NCBI GenBank assembly: GCA_027493935.1
Contig: JAOSJV010000011.1
Coordinates: 714,589-778,588, forward strand
From: Burkholderiales bacterium
GTDB taxonomy: Bacteria > Pseudomonadota > Gammaproteobacteria > Burkholderiales > SG8-39
DNA length: 64,000 nucleotides
Direction: 5' to 3'
The notes under the pieces are model-generated. The model was not told where the DNA came from and did no database searches. It saw nothing but the letters and a program-made list of their open reading frames with translations. A program made the translations under genes and the position numbers. Below, piece after piece: positions 19,636 to 29,019 of the stretch. Each line of letters begins with the position of its first letter. Position 1 is the first letter of the stretch.

Positions 19636-19809
19636 CCGTGGTGACGTCGTTGCGGACGCTGCGCCGCCGCTGCGCAAGTCATCCGCGCAACTGCGCGCCG
19701 CCGCGGATGTTCCTGCCGGGGGCGGCGATCCAGCAAGCCGTTGCCCGGGAGCGCGGCCGATTGCCGCATTCGCGGCAATGACGTCCGTCTGCGAAGCTTG
19801 CCGGGCCGG

Positions 19810-20523
19810 CTAGCTGCGCGCGACCTGTCGGCGCGCCTCGGCGATGTGCACGACGCGCTGGCTGGCCGCGCCGCCCGCGGCGTGACCGTCTATCCAGCGC
19901 ACCACCGGCAGGAACTGCTCGCGTTCGGCGGCGGTGGCGTGCGCGTCCATCTCGAACACGCCCATGCCGTGCTCGGCGGCGCGGATGTAGTTGTCCGAGT
20001 CGTGGATGCGGGTGAGGAACGGCAGGCTGAGCGAGCGCAGGAACCGCTCGAGCGGCTCGTACACCGGCATGGAGCTGCGCACCCGGTTGGCGACCACGCC
20101 AACCTTGATGTTGCGCGTGCGCACGCGACCGAGCAGCAGCAGGTTCTTGAGGAAGTCGGCGGTCGCGTGGACGTCGATCGCCGACGGTCCGACCGGGATC
20201 AGGACCGAGTCGGCCTTGGCCACGACCTCCTGCAGTAGCAGTCCCTTGACGCCCCCGGGCGCGTCGATCAGCCGGATCTCGGTATCGCCCGGGATCCACG
20301 TCTGCAGGGTGCGCAGCAGGTGGCCTTTCTCGGGCGCACCGCTCGCGCCGTGGATGCGCGGCAGCTGCGGCGAGCGCAGCTTCAGCCACTGCATGCTGGA
20401 GCCCTGCGGGTCATAGTCGCTGATCGCCACGCTCGTGCGCGCAGCGTAGTAGCTCGCGATGTTCGTCGCGACGGTCGTCTTGCCGCAACCGCCTTTCGAA
20501 TTGATGATCAGGATCGTGTGCAC
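19810..20523 (-). CDS. Orphan ParA-family ATPase
   Basis: This 237-residue protein is a ParA/MinD-type P-loop ATPase. It has a deviant Walker A motif KGGCGKTT at residues 10-17 with the signature lysine, switch I in SDYDPQGSSMQW and switch II in LIDAPGGV. A candidate base-contact region VVANRVR follows. No parB or centromere-like repeats are adjacent, so it is an orphan whose cargo (protein cluster, chemoreceptor or carboxysome-like body) is unknown. It is followed in the same direction by no other gene before the nuclease gene on the opposite strand. Confidence 0.85.
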   Translation of the reverse strand: MHTILIINSKGGCGKTTVATNIASYYAARTSVAISDYDPQGSSMQWLKLRSPQLPRIHGASGAPEKGHLLRTLQTWIPGDTEIRLIDAPGGVKGLLLQEVVAKADSVLIPVGPSAIDVHATADFLKNLLLLGRVRTRNIKVGVVANRVRSSMPVYEPLERFLRSLSLPFLTRIHDSDNYIRAAEHGMGVFEMDAHATAAEREQFLPVVRWIDGHAAGGAASQRVVHIAEARRQVARS

Positions 20524-20835
20524 GGCTCGCCGCCCGTCGACAGACGGGACGCCGGGTTGGGAAATATCGGCCCGGACAATTGTCCGCGACCTTCACTGCG
20601 CCGGGCGTGCTTAATTCACGTCTCGAAGCGGGTCGCGTGCGCCGGTGCGCGTGGTGTGACGCATTCCACGGCCGGTGCGCGCGGCGCCGCGGAGCGTGCC
20701 CGTGACCTCTTCGACGCCGGCGCGGGCCGCGAGCGCGGGGCGTTCTGCGCCGAGTCCCAGCCCGCGCCGCCGCCGAAGCAGCCGCCCGCGGCGGGAGGGC
20801 CGCTCGTGTTTGGTTCCGGCGCCATGGACGCGCCC
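20524..20835. other. Intergenic region before orphan parA
   Basis: About 310 bases with no convincing gene. The part next to the ParA start is relatively AT-rich (around TTGGGAAATATCGG) and probably holds its promoter. The rest is GC-rich, and the open frames there are of proline/arginine-rich composition that I would not call genes. Confidence 0.4.
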
Positions 20836-21120
20836 TCAGGGCTCCGGGTCGGCGGCGCGCCGATCGATTCCCTCCTGGCAGGCGAGGCAGCGCACCGCGG
20901 CCGGATGCGCGATCAGGCGGTCGAGCTCGATGTCGCGCCCGCATGCGCGACAGCGGCCGAACGTCCCGTCGGCGATGCGCACCCGCGCGGCATCGAGCGC
21001 CCGCAGCTGACGGGCGGCATGCTCCGTCCCGACGCCCTCGGCGAGGGCGCGCGAGAACCGGCGATGCTCCTCCTCGATCAGCCGCTCGAGGTCGTGCAGC
21101 TGGTCGGCCGTGAACGTCAT
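20836..21120 (-). CDS. DksA/TraR-type zinc-finger protein
   Basis: This 94-residue protein has a helical coiled-coil N-terminal half and a C4 zinc finger, CRACG followed by CLAC (about residues 57-80), as in DksA/TraR proteins that bind in the RNA polymerase secondary channel. The coiled-coil tip does not show the canonical DxxDxA motif, so it may not act like DksA in the stringent response. It lies between an orphan ParA gene and a Crp/Fnr regulator gene, all transcribed in the same direction. Confidence 0.8.
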   Translation of the reverse strand: MTFTADQLHDLERLIEEEHRRFSRALAEGVGTEHAARQLRALDAARVRIADGTFGRCRACGRDIELDRLIAHPAAVRCLACQEGIDRRAADPEP

Positions 21121-21191
21121 CGCGCTCGTTCCGCGGTGGCGCGTGCGGCAGCGGCCCGCAAGCGCGGTGCAGCCGCGCGTCAGGACGCGTA

Positions 21192-22039
21192 CTAGGCGAA
21201 CGCCAGCGCGCGCCCGCGCACCGCCCGCGCCGCAGGCGGCAGGGGGCGGTGCGCGCGCTGGGGCCGGTCTGGTGCGGGCGGCGTCCGCGTGTCCTGCTCC
21301 TCGCTCTTCGGTTGTGCGATGGCCCGCAGCGCCGCGAGGTCGTTGATCGCCACCGTCTTGCGATCGACGCTGATCACGCCGCTCGCGGCGAGCGCCGAGA
21401 ACGTGCGGCTCACCGTCTCCAGCTGAGTCCGAGGTAGCTGCCGATCTCCTGGCGCGTCATGCGCAGCGCGAAAGCGGTGCGCGAGTAGCCGAGCCGCCCG
21501 AAGCGGTCGGAGAGGTCGAGCAGGAAGCACGCCACGCGCGCCTCGGCGCTCAGCGTGCCGAGCAGCCAGATCATGCTGTGCTCGCGGCCGAGCGCGCGGC
21601 TGAACGTGCGGTACAGGGCGCGCTCGATCGACGCGTGCTCGCGGCCGAGCTGCGCGAGCTGCGCGAACGGCACCACCGCGACGAGGCTGGTGTCGAGCGC
21701 GACGATGTCCGCGGTGTAACGTCCCGGGTCGAGGCCGTCGAGCCCGATCACCTCGCCGGTCATCGGCAGCCCCAGCACGACCTCGTTGCCGGCCTCGTCC
21801 ACGCGCACGGTCTTGAAGAACCCGCAGCGGACGAAGTAGATCGCGTCGAACGGATCGCCCGCGCGCACCAGGGATTCGCCCGCCTTGACCCGGCGTACCG
21901 GAAAAGCGACATCGCCGAGTCGCGGATCATCGAGCATGATGCCGAAAAACGGCGCGAGGTCCGCGAGCCGCATCGAGGCCCGATCGGCTGCGGCGGGGTG
22001 CTCGCACGAGAAGAAGGGGTGGAAGTCCCTGTGGCCCAT
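21192..22039 (-). CDS. Crp/Fnr-family transcriptional regulator (one frame break)
   Basis: The N-terminal half is a cyclic-nucleotide-binding-type beta-roll (FPVRRVKAGESLVRAGDPFDAIYFVRCG, VLGLPMTGEVIGLDGL). A long dimerisation helix and the helix-turn-helix MTRQEIGSYLGL follow. The frame breaks inside the recognition helix near 21426, where one base appears to be missing; the other frame continues with QLETVSRTFSALAASGVISVD, the expected FNR-type recognition and wing. The corrected protein ends with a proline/arginine-rich tail. The N terminus has only one cysteine (FFSCEH), so no FNR iron-sulfur cluster is expected. It precedes a lone receiver gene by 43 bases, suggesting a common regulatory unit. 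Confidence 0.82.
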
Positions 22040-22082
22040 CGTCGATTCCTTTCCAGCGGCTGTCTATCGAAGGTGTCTCGGT

Positions 22083-22469
22083 CTAGCGGCCCGGCGCTGC
22101 CGACCATCCGCGCAAGATCTCGGGCACACGCCCGAACTCGTGCGATTTGTCGAGGAACACGTCGGCGCCGGCAGCCAGGGACGCGGCCCGGTGCTGCGGC
22201 GTCGCCAGGTTGCTGAGCACGATGAAGCGGGTATGCGGGCGCTGCGGCTTCACCGCGGCGAGCACGTCGAGCCCGTTGCCGTCGGCGAGCTGCAGATCGA
22301 GCAGGACGACGTCGACCGCGTGATCGAGCAGGCCGCGCACCGCACCGCGCACCGTCTCCGCCTCGCCGACGACCTTGGCGCCGTCGACTGCGCCGAGCAG
22401 GGCGATGAGGCGCTCGCGCACCGCGGGGGCGTCCTCGACTACGAGAATGTTCACCGGCGCTCGCTTCAT
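22083..22469 (-). CDS. Stand-alone response-regulator receiver domain
   Basis: This 128-residue protein is a single CheY-like receiver with no output domain. The acidic pocket is in VVEDAP, the phospho-acceptor Asp in VVLLDLQLADGNGL, the threonine/serine switch in IVLSN and the lysine in FLDKSH. It begins at an ATG at 22469; a longer form is possible but starts in a low-complexity stretch. The neighbours are a Crp/Fnr regulator and a NarL/kinase pair, so it may work as a phosphate sink or connector in that signalling set. Confidence 0.82.
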   Translation of the reverse strand: MKRAPVNILVVEDAPAVRERLIALLGAVDGAKVVGEAETVRGAVRGLLDHAVDVVLLDLQLADGNGLDVLAAVKPQRPHTRFIVLSNLATPQHRAASLAAGADVFLDKSHEFGRVPEILRGWSAAPGR

Positions 22470-22724
22470 CCGACCGGTGCCAGTATCCGGACGCGGCCGC
22501 GCCGCCGCCATCGGCGGGGGCTGATTCGTGACCGGGATGATTTCCGCCCGGCCTAGGAATAGTCCGAGCAAGGCTGGCAGGCCGTCGTTCCCGCCGATCG
22601 GGTCCCCGAGCGTGTAATCGGAGAGCGGGAGTCCGGCGCGAAGGCAACCGGCGACTTGCTGGATCCCGCTTTCGTGGCGATGACCAGAGCAGAGAGTCCC
22701 CGCGGCGCGCTCTGGCGGGGCTGC

Positions 22725-23378
22725 CTACCGCGGCAGGTCGGGGCTGTCGATGAGCCTGTGGGTGATGGCGTAGCGCACGAGCTCGGCGATCGAGCCGAGG
22801 CCCATCTTCTCGAGTACGTGCGTCTTGTGCGTGCTCACGGTCTTCACGCTGAGATGCAGCCGCGCTGCGATGCCCGATACCGACTCGCCGGCGGCGAGCA
22901 GCAGGAAGACCTCGAGCTCACGGTCCGACAGCCGTTTGTGCGGGAGCTCGTCGGTGCCCTCCTGCAGCCCGAGAGCGAGACTCTCGGCGGTGCCCGGCGT
23001 GATGAAGAGCCCGCCGGCCGCGATCTTTTTCAGCGCTTGCAGGAGCTGCGCGCTCGCCGCGTCCTTGGTGAGATAGCCGGAAGCACCGGCGCGGATCGCG
23101 CGCACCGCGTACTGCGTCTCGTCGTGCATCGACAGGACGAGCACCCGCACCTCGGGCCGCTCGGCCTTCACCTGCCGCACGAGGTCGATGCCGCTGCGCC
23201 CCGGCATGGACAGGTCGAGCAGCAACACGTCGAACCCGCCGGCGCGAACCGCCGCGAGCACCTCGTGTCCGTCCTTGGACTCGCCCGCCACCGCGAATCC
23301 GGCGTCGCCGGCGAGGATGCGCCGCAGCCCGTCACGCACGATGGCGTGATCGTCGGCAATGAGCACGCGGATCGTCAT
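22725..23378 (-). CDS. NarL/LuxR-family two-component response regulator
   Basis: This 217-residue protein has an N-terminal receiver (DDHAIVRDGL; phospho-acceptor Asp in VLLLDLSMPG; switch residues in VLVLSMHDE and GYLTKDA) and a C-terminal LuxR-type helix-turn-helix (LSDRELEVFLLLAAGES through HLSVKTVSTHKTHVLEKM). The start overlaps the stop of the sensor kinase gene by four bases, giving a cognate pair. Targets are not evident. Confidence 0.92.
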   Translation of the reverse strand: MTIRVLIADDHAIVRDGLRRILAGDAGFAVAGESKDGHEVLAAVRAGGFDVLLLDLSMPGRSGIDLVRQVKAERPEVRVLVLSMHDETQYAVRAIRAGASGYLTKDAASAQLLQALKKIAAGGLFITPGTAESLALGLQEGTDELPHKRLSDRELEVFLLLAAGESVSGIAARLHLSVKTVSTHKTHVLEKMGLGSIAELVRYAITHRLIDSPDLPR

Positions 23379-25372
23379 GCCGCCTTCCGCGACGCCGCGG
23401 CGAGCGGGATGCGCGCGACGAGCACGGTGCCCGCACCGGGCGCGCTCGTGATCTCCACGCTGCCGCCGAGCAGGATCACGCGCTCGCTGATGCCGCGTAA
23501 TCCGAACGAACGGGGCTTGGCGCGCGCCTCCTCGCCCATCCCGACGCCGTCGTCGCGGACGCTGAGCACCGCCTCCTCCCCGAGCCGCGCGAGGCGGATC
23601 TCCACCTCGCGCGCGGCCGCGTGTCGGACGATGTTCGTGAGCGACTCCTGCATGATTCGAAAGAGCGCCGAGGCGTGCGGCTCGCCGAGCCCGGCGCACG
23701 CGGGGTCGATCTCGAGGTCGCAGACGAGCCCGGCGCGCTCGCCCACGCTCTCGACCAGCCACTCGGCCGCGGCCGCGAGGCCGAGATCGTCGAGCACGAG
23801 CGGGCGCAGATCGGCCGAAATCCTACGGGTGGTGGCGATGGTGTCGCTCAGGAGCGCCTGCATCGCGGCAGTGCGCTCCAGAAGATCGGCGCGCCCGACC
23901 GGCAACAGGCGTTTCAGCAGCTCGACGTCCATCGTGAGCCCGGTCAGCGCCTGGCCGAGCTCGTCGTGCAGCTCGCGTGCGATGCGCGTGCGCTCGGCCT
24001 CGCGCACCTCCGCCATGGCGACCGAGAGCTCGCGCAGCTGCTCGTGCGCCTCGCGCGCGTCGGCCTCGGCCTTCACCCGCCGGCTGATGTCGCGCAGGAT
24101 CACGGTCAGGAGCTCCCGCCCGCCGGCGGATGCCTGCGAGATCGAAGCCTCGATCGGGAACTCGGTGCCGTCGGCGCGCAGCGCCCACAGCATGGTCTGC
24201 ATGCTCATGCGCCGCGCCGTGTCACCGGTGGCGGCGAAGCGCTCGACGTGCGCGCGATGCGCGGCGCGGAAACGCTCCGGGATGAAGCGGTCGAGCGTGT
24301 CGCCGAGCGCCGCCGCGGCCGGGCAGCCGAAGATCCGCTCGGCCGCGGCGTTGAACAGCACGATCCGCCGGTCGGTGTCGACGGTGATGATCGCATCCAT
24401 CGCCGACTGCACCACCGCGTCGAGCCGGTCGGCGCTCTCCTGCACGCGCGCGCGCAGGCGCGCGTCGCTCTGCAGCCGCAGGTTGATCGCGACGGCGAGC
24501 GCGAGCACGAAACCAGCCGCCAGAGCGCCGAACGTGCCCGCCGCCAACGCGTCGTTGCGCCACTTGCGCAGTGCGAAGGCGGGCGTCGACTTGACCGCGA
24601 TGGTGAGCGGCAGGTCGGGCAGCGCGGCGGCGGCGACGACCCGCTCGGGCTCGGGCGCGCCGAGCCGTGTTATGCGGATCCCGCCGGTCGCCGGCGGCCG
24701 CGCCTGCGCCGCGAGCAGCGGCAGCTCGTCCTCGGTTCCCGCGCCGAGGACCAGCGTGCCGTCGCTGCGGTACAGGGCGACACCACCCTCCGGCCCGAGG
24801 TCGAACGCGCGGTACAGGTCGCGGAAATACTCGACGTCGACGAACGCGGTAGCGAGCCCGGCGAGCTCGCCGCGCGGGTCGGCGGCCGAGCGGGAGAGCG
24901 TGATGCTCGGCAGGCCGGTGACACGGCTCCGCTGCAGGGTCTCGAGCTCCAGCCCGGCGCCGGGCCGGGCGCGGTGCGCGTCGAAGTAGGCGCGATCCGA
25001 GACGTCGACCAGCCGGATCGGCAGCTCCTCGCTCGAGGCGAAGCTGCGCCCACCGCGGTCGAACACGACGACCGACTGCAGCTGCGGCACCCGGGCGCGG
25101 GCCGCCAGGGTCTGATGCAGGGCCGGCTCGGCGGCCGCGCGTGGCAGCGCCGCCAGGCGTGCGACCTCCGGCACGAGGCCGAGCAGGATGCTGTCGATCT
25201 GGCCGATCGATCGCGCGGTCTGCTCGGCGAGCACCGCCGCGAGTTCGGAGAGCCGCGCCTCGTTGTCCTCGAGTGCCTTGTCGCGCGCGGCCCAGAGGAA
25301 GAGCGCCGCCCCGCCGGCGATGATGAGCGCCGCGACGATGCCGAAGGCGAGGATGAGGCGGCGCAGGGCCAT
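23375..25372 (-). CDS. PAS-containing sensor histidine kinase (HisKA_3/NarX type)
   Basis: This 665-residue membrane kinase has a transmembrane helix at residues 5-28, a large periplasmic sensor of Cache/dCache type (about residues 30-280), a second helix (about 285-305), a PAS domain (ADRLDAVVQSAMDAIITVD through LTVILRDISRRVKAE), the HisKA_3 dimerisation/phospho-acceptor box (ARELHDELGQALTGL) and a HATPase domain (ESLTNIVRHA, DDGVGM, FGLRGISERV). It overlaps the NarL regulator gene by four bases. The signal is unknown; Cache sensors commonly bind small organic acids or amino acids. Confidence 0.9.
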   Translation of the reverse strand: MALRRLILAFGIVAALIIAGGAALFLWAARDKALEDNEARLSELAAVLAEQTARSIGQIDSILLGLVPEVARLAALPRAAAEPALHQTLAARARVPQLQSVVVFDRGGRSFASSEELPIRLVDVSDRAYFDAHRARPGAGLELETLQRSRVTGLPSITLSRSAADPRGELAGLATAFVDVEYFRDLYRAFDLGPEGGVALYRSDGTLVLGAGTEDELPLLAAQARPPATGGIRITRLGAPEPERVVAAAALPDLPLTIAVKSTPAFALRKWRNDALAAGTFGALAAGFVLALAVAINLRLQSDARLRARVQESADRLDAVVQSAMDAIITVDTDRRIVLFNAAAERIFGCPAAAALGDTLDRFIPERFRAAHRAHVERFAATGDTARRMSMQTMLWALRADGTEFPIEASISQASAGGRELLTVILRDISRRVKAEADAREAHEQLRELSVAMAEVREAERTRIARELHDELGQALTGLTMDVELLKRLLPVGRADLLERTAAMQALLSDTIATTRRISADLRPLVLDDLGLAAAAEWLVESVGERAGLVCDLEIDPACAGLGEPHASALFRIMQESLTNIVRHAAAREVEIRLARLGEEAVLSVRDDGVGMGEEARAKPRSFGLRGISERVILLGGSVEITSAPGAGTVLVARIPLAAASRKAA

Positions 25373-25459
25373 CCGCTGGACTCACGGGGAGGGGCCCCAA
25401 GGTAGGGTGGGGAAGGGCCGGCGTCAAGTGGCGCCGGCCGCGGGCGCGCGGCGTGCACA

Positions 25460-27370
25460 TCACTGCGCGACGGCGGGCGCGGCGGGGGCGAAGTTCACGC
25501 GGCGCGTCTCGACGATGCGCTCGCCGCCGCCCCCGGCGGCGAGCGCGCCCTCGACGATCTCGTAGCCCAGCAGCGCGAACAGCCGGCCGCGCAAGAAGAG
25601 CGGGCGCGCGTTGCCGTACCAGTCGACGCAGGAGGCGCGGCAGCCGTCTCGCGCCTGCGCCGGACGCGCGTCGAGCGTGCCGAGCGCCGTGAGCGCGAGC
25701 CCCTGGTTGCGCAGGTAGAGCACCGCGGCCGAGGTCTCGTGAAGCTGGCGCGAACCCCGCGCCCGGCCGCCGATGACCGGCAGGCCGATCAGGCCGTCCG
25801 CGCTGCCTTCGGCCTGGTAGAAAAAGCCGTGGCTGCGGGTCTCGCCCTGCGCAACGTCCGGGCGCGTGTAGCGATATGCTGCGACCGGCAGCCGCGCGAG
25901 CCGCACGGTGGTGAAGTGCAGGTTGCGGCCGTCGGACCCGATCACCACCGCGTCGCGGCCGAGCGCCTCGATACGGTCGACCGCGTGCGGCAGCGGCAGC
26001 GTGTGCGCGGTCGCGCCGCGCGCGAAGTCGACCGCGAACACCTCCGATTCGCGCGTGCGCTGCGGCCGATGCCAGCCGGTGCCCGCGCCGTACAGGAGGA
26101 AATCGCCGACATAGCGGCTCTGCAGCGCGTGGCCGTGCGGGCGCGGCAGCGCGCGATAGGCGTCCGCGGGCGCGGCATCGCGCCCGTCGGAGAAGCTCGC
26201 GAGCGGCACGCGCAGCAGCGCGAGGTCGCCAGGGCTCGCCTCGGCGGCCCACATCCCCTCGCCGCGGCCGCTCGCGCGCAGCAGCACGTTCAGCATGCCG
26301 TCGGCGCCTTCGAGAAACGAGAATTGATCGATCGGGCTGCCGGACACCTTCAGCGCGCTCGGCGCCGAGCCGTCGAGCGGGATGCGGAAGACCGCCGAGA
26401 CGGGCGCGGCATGCTCCGGCCTGCGGCGCCACTGCGTCGTCCACACGAAGACCGAGCCGGGCGACACGTAGAACACGCGGCCGGCCGGCGCGAGCACCGC
26501 CGTGCTCTCGCACTCGAGCTCGGGCGCATCGAGCTCGCACACCGACACGCTGTGCAGCGCGACGCCTGCCATCGGATCGAGCGGCTCGTCGGTGCGGTAG
26601 ATGCGCGTCGCCGGCGCGATGCGCCTGAACTCCGCGGCGCTCGCGCCCGCGTGCCACTTGCGCAGTGCCGGGAACGAGGCGTACGGGTCCGCCGCGTACG
26701 GGTTGAGGTGGAGCGGCGAGTAGAAGACGAGCTTGGTGCCGACCAGCCGGCTCGCGTAGTTGCGCGACGAGTAGTAGTCGTTCGAGCGCAGGTGGTAGGT
26801 GCCCTTGTAGGCGAGAATGCCGTCGCGCGCGATCCGGAACAGGCCGATCTCGGTGCCGCCGCGCGCGTAGCTGAAACCGATGACCACGACGGTGTCGCCC
26901 GCGATCAGCATCTCGTCGTACCACGCGCCGCGCGGATCGACGCCGGGGCCGAACGCGTCGATCGCGTCGACCGGGGCAAGGCGGCCGCCGCCGACGGCGA
27001 CCGTGAAGAGTCGCCCGCGGCGCAGCACGACCAGGTGGTCGCCGTGCGCCTTGACGATGCCGCCCTCGTCGACGCCGGTGTGCTGGACGTTGGTGAGCGC
27101 ATCGGCCATGCGCGCCTCGGCCTCCTTCGCCACGGCTGCCGGCGCCGCCGGGCCGGGAAAGCCCGCTTGCGCTTCCACGCGCCGGCCGTGCGCGTCGCGC
27201 CGTCGCTTCGCCTCCTCGATCCACGCGCCGAGGAGCGCGGCAAGCTCGGCCTCGCTCGCGAATGCGGTGAGCGTCTTGTGCGGCGCCGTCGATTGCGCGG
27301 CGCCCGCCGCCGGAAGTGCCGCCGTGATCGCCGCTGCGGCGATCGCCATCGCTATCCCCTTGATCATCAT
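25460..27370 (-). CDS. Secreted beta-propeller domain protein
   Basis: This 636-residue protein has an N-terminal signal (about residues 1-26) and matches the secreted beta-propeller family (Beta_propel, PF09826). Near residue 92 it has TNVQHTGVDEGGIVKAHGD, the family entry motif, followed by repeated blades each containing a short aromatic or valine-rich strand. Cysteines are few. A strong AGGAG ribosome-binding site precedes the ATG at 27370. The family's function is unknown; exported or cell-surface location is expected. Confidence 0.82.
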   Translation of the reverse strand: MMIKGIAMAIAAAAITAALPAAGAAQSTAPHKTLTAFASEAELAALLGAWIEEAKRRRDAHGRRVEAQAGFPGPAAPAAVAKEAEARMADALTNVQHTGVDEGGIVKAHGDHLVVLRRGRLFTVAVGGGRLAPVDAIDAFGPGVDPRGAWYDEMLIAGDTVVVIGFSYARGGTEIGLFRIARDGILAYKGTYHLRSNDYYSSRNYASRLVGTKLVFYSPLHLNPYAADPYASFPALRKWHAGASAAEFRRIAPATRIYRTDEPLDPMAGVALHSVSVCELDAPELECESTAVLAPAGRVFYVSPGSVFVWTTQWRRRPEHAAPVSAVFRIPLDGSAPSALKVSGSPIDQFSFLEGADGMLNVLLRASGRGEGMWAAEASPGDLALLRVPLASFSDGRDAAPADAYRALPRPHGHALQSRYVGDFLLYGAGTGWHRPQRTRESEVFAVDFARGATAHTLPLPHAVDRIEALGRDAVVIGSDGRNLHFTTVRLARLPVAAYRYTRPDVAQGETRSHGFFYQAEGSADGLIGLPVIGGRARGSRQLHETSAAVLYLRNQGLALTALGTLDARPAQARDGCRASCVDWYGNARPLFLRGRLFALLGYEIVEGALAAGGGGERIVETRRVNFAPAAPAVAQ

Positions 27371-27578
27371 GGCTCCTTTCTCGTCGTTGCCGGTATCGAT
27401 CGGGCGATGGGCCGCGGCCGGGGATGCGGCGCGCGTCCGCTTGCCGACTTCGAACGCGCTCGGCCGGGCAATGGGGTTAAAGGCCGCGTCGGATCGCGGG
27501 CTTGATCTAGCGCAATCGTTGCGCCGCGGGCAGGCGCTACGTTCGGGCGACGTGAAATTCGCGAAGGAGCGTGGAGTC

Positions 27579-27896
27579 ATGCACATCGTGACGTGGAAGT
27601 ACGACGTGATGGAGGGCAAGAGCCGCCAGGATCTGGTCGATGCCTCCGTCGCCGACGCGCAGGACTACCTGCGGGTTCCCGGCCTGATCCGCAAGTACTA
27701 CGGCATCGCGCCGGACTGCAGGAGCGTGCTCGAGATCTACCTGTGGGCGTCCCGAGCCGACGCCGACCGGTTCTTCGACAGCGAGTGGGACGGCGCCGCC
27801 AGCCGGCGGTGGGAGACCGCGCCGATGACGCGCCACGACTTCGGCGCGCCGGTCATCGTCGAGAGCGAGCAGAGGCGGGTGATCACCGGCGACTGA
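27579..27896 (+). CDS. Small YdhR-like (dimeric alpha/beta barrel) protein
   Basis: This 105-residue protein begins MHIVTWKYD and fits the dimeric alpha-beta-barrel shape of YdhR/antibiotic-biosynthesis-monooxygenase-like proteins, with the central LIRKYYGIAPD and EIYLWASRADADRFF elements. The start is supported by GGAG-type bases upstream. It precedes the MetE-like methyltransferase gene by 80 bases in the same direction, so the two may be co-transcribed. Enzymatic function is not established for this family member. Confidence 0.7.
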   Translation: MHIVTWKYDVMEGKSRQDLVDASVADAQDYLRVPGLIRKYYGIAPDCRSVLEIYLWASRADADRFFDSEWDGAASRRWETAPMTRHDFGAPVIVESEQRRVITGD

Positions 27897-27976
27897 TCCG
27901 GCCGGCGCAACCGCAGCGCGCAACCGGCCCGCCGCGGGCACAATGGATCCTCGCGGCAGGCGAAGGAGTGCGATCC

Positions 27977-29006
27977 ATGCCCGGCAAGCTGTTGCCCACC
28001 ACCGTCGTCGGCAGCTATCCGCAGCCCGACTGGCTGGTCGACCGCGCCATGCTGTCGAAGATCGTGCCGCGGGTGCGCGTGCGCGAGCTCTGGCGCGTGG
28101 CCGACGCGTTCCTCGGGCAGGCGCAGGACGACGCGACGCTGCTCGCGATCCGCGATATGGAGCGCGCCGGCGTCGACGTCATCACCGACGGCGAGATGCG
28201 CCGCGAGAGCTACTCGAACCGCTTTGCGACCGCGCTCGAGGGCGTCGACGTCGAGCGCCCGGCGATGATCACCAACCGGGCGGGGCGCACGCTTGCCGTG
28301 CCGCGGGTGGTCGGCCCGATCCGCCGGCTGCACCCGGTCGAGCTGCGCGACGCGAAGTTCCTGCGGGCGAACACCGACCGCGTGGCGAAGATCACGCTGC
28401 CCGGTCCGTTCACGCTGGCGCAGCAAGCGAAGAACGAGTACTACGCCGACGACGAGGAGATGGCGCTCGCATTCGCCGCGGCGGTGAACGCGGAGGCGCT
28501 CGATCTGCAGGCCGCCGGCGCCGACGTCATCCAGCTCGACGAGCCGTGGTTGCGCAACGATCCGGCGGCGGCGACACGCTACGCACTGAAGGCGATCGAC
28601 CGCGCGCTCGCCGGCCTCGCGGTGCCGACGGTGGTGCACCTGTGCTTCGGTTACGCGGCGGTCGTGCGCGAGAAGCCGAGCGGCTACTCGTTCCTGCCGC
28701 AGCTTGCCGACACGATCGCCGGGCAGATCTCGATCGAGGCGGCGCAGCCGCGGCTCGACCTCGGCGTGCTGAAGGACTTCGCGCGCAAGAAGATCGTGCT
28801 CGGCGTGATCGATCTCGGCGACCCGCGGATCGAGCCGGCCGGCACGATCGCCGAGCGCATCCGCGCCGGGCTCGCCTACGTGGATGCCGAGCGGCTGATC
28901 CCGGCGCCCGACTGCGGCATGAAGTACCTCTCGCGCGAGCTGGCGTTCCGGCAAGCTGAAGGCGATGTGCGAGGCCGCCGCGATCGTGCGGCGGGAGCTC
29001 GCGTAG
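27977..29006 (+). CDS. MetE-like (cobalamin-independent methionine synthase C-terminal) methyltransferase (one frame break)
   Basis: This short UROD/MetE-barrel protein (about 343 residues) begins PTTVVGSYPQPDWL and has ITDGEMRRESY, VIQLDEPWL, the zinc-ligand region VVHLCFGY, and a C-terminal PDCGMKYLSRELAF in which Cys is the expected last zinc ligand. It lacks the N-terminal half of full MetE, like core-MetE proteins and epoxyalkane:CoM transferases. Near 28948 one extra C shifts the frame; corrected, the protein ends GKLKAMCEAAAIVRRELA at 29006. An AGGAG sequence precedes the start. The methyl donor and acceptor cannot be read from sequence. Confidence 0.85.
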
Positions 29007-29019
29007 CCTGGCGCGCGGC

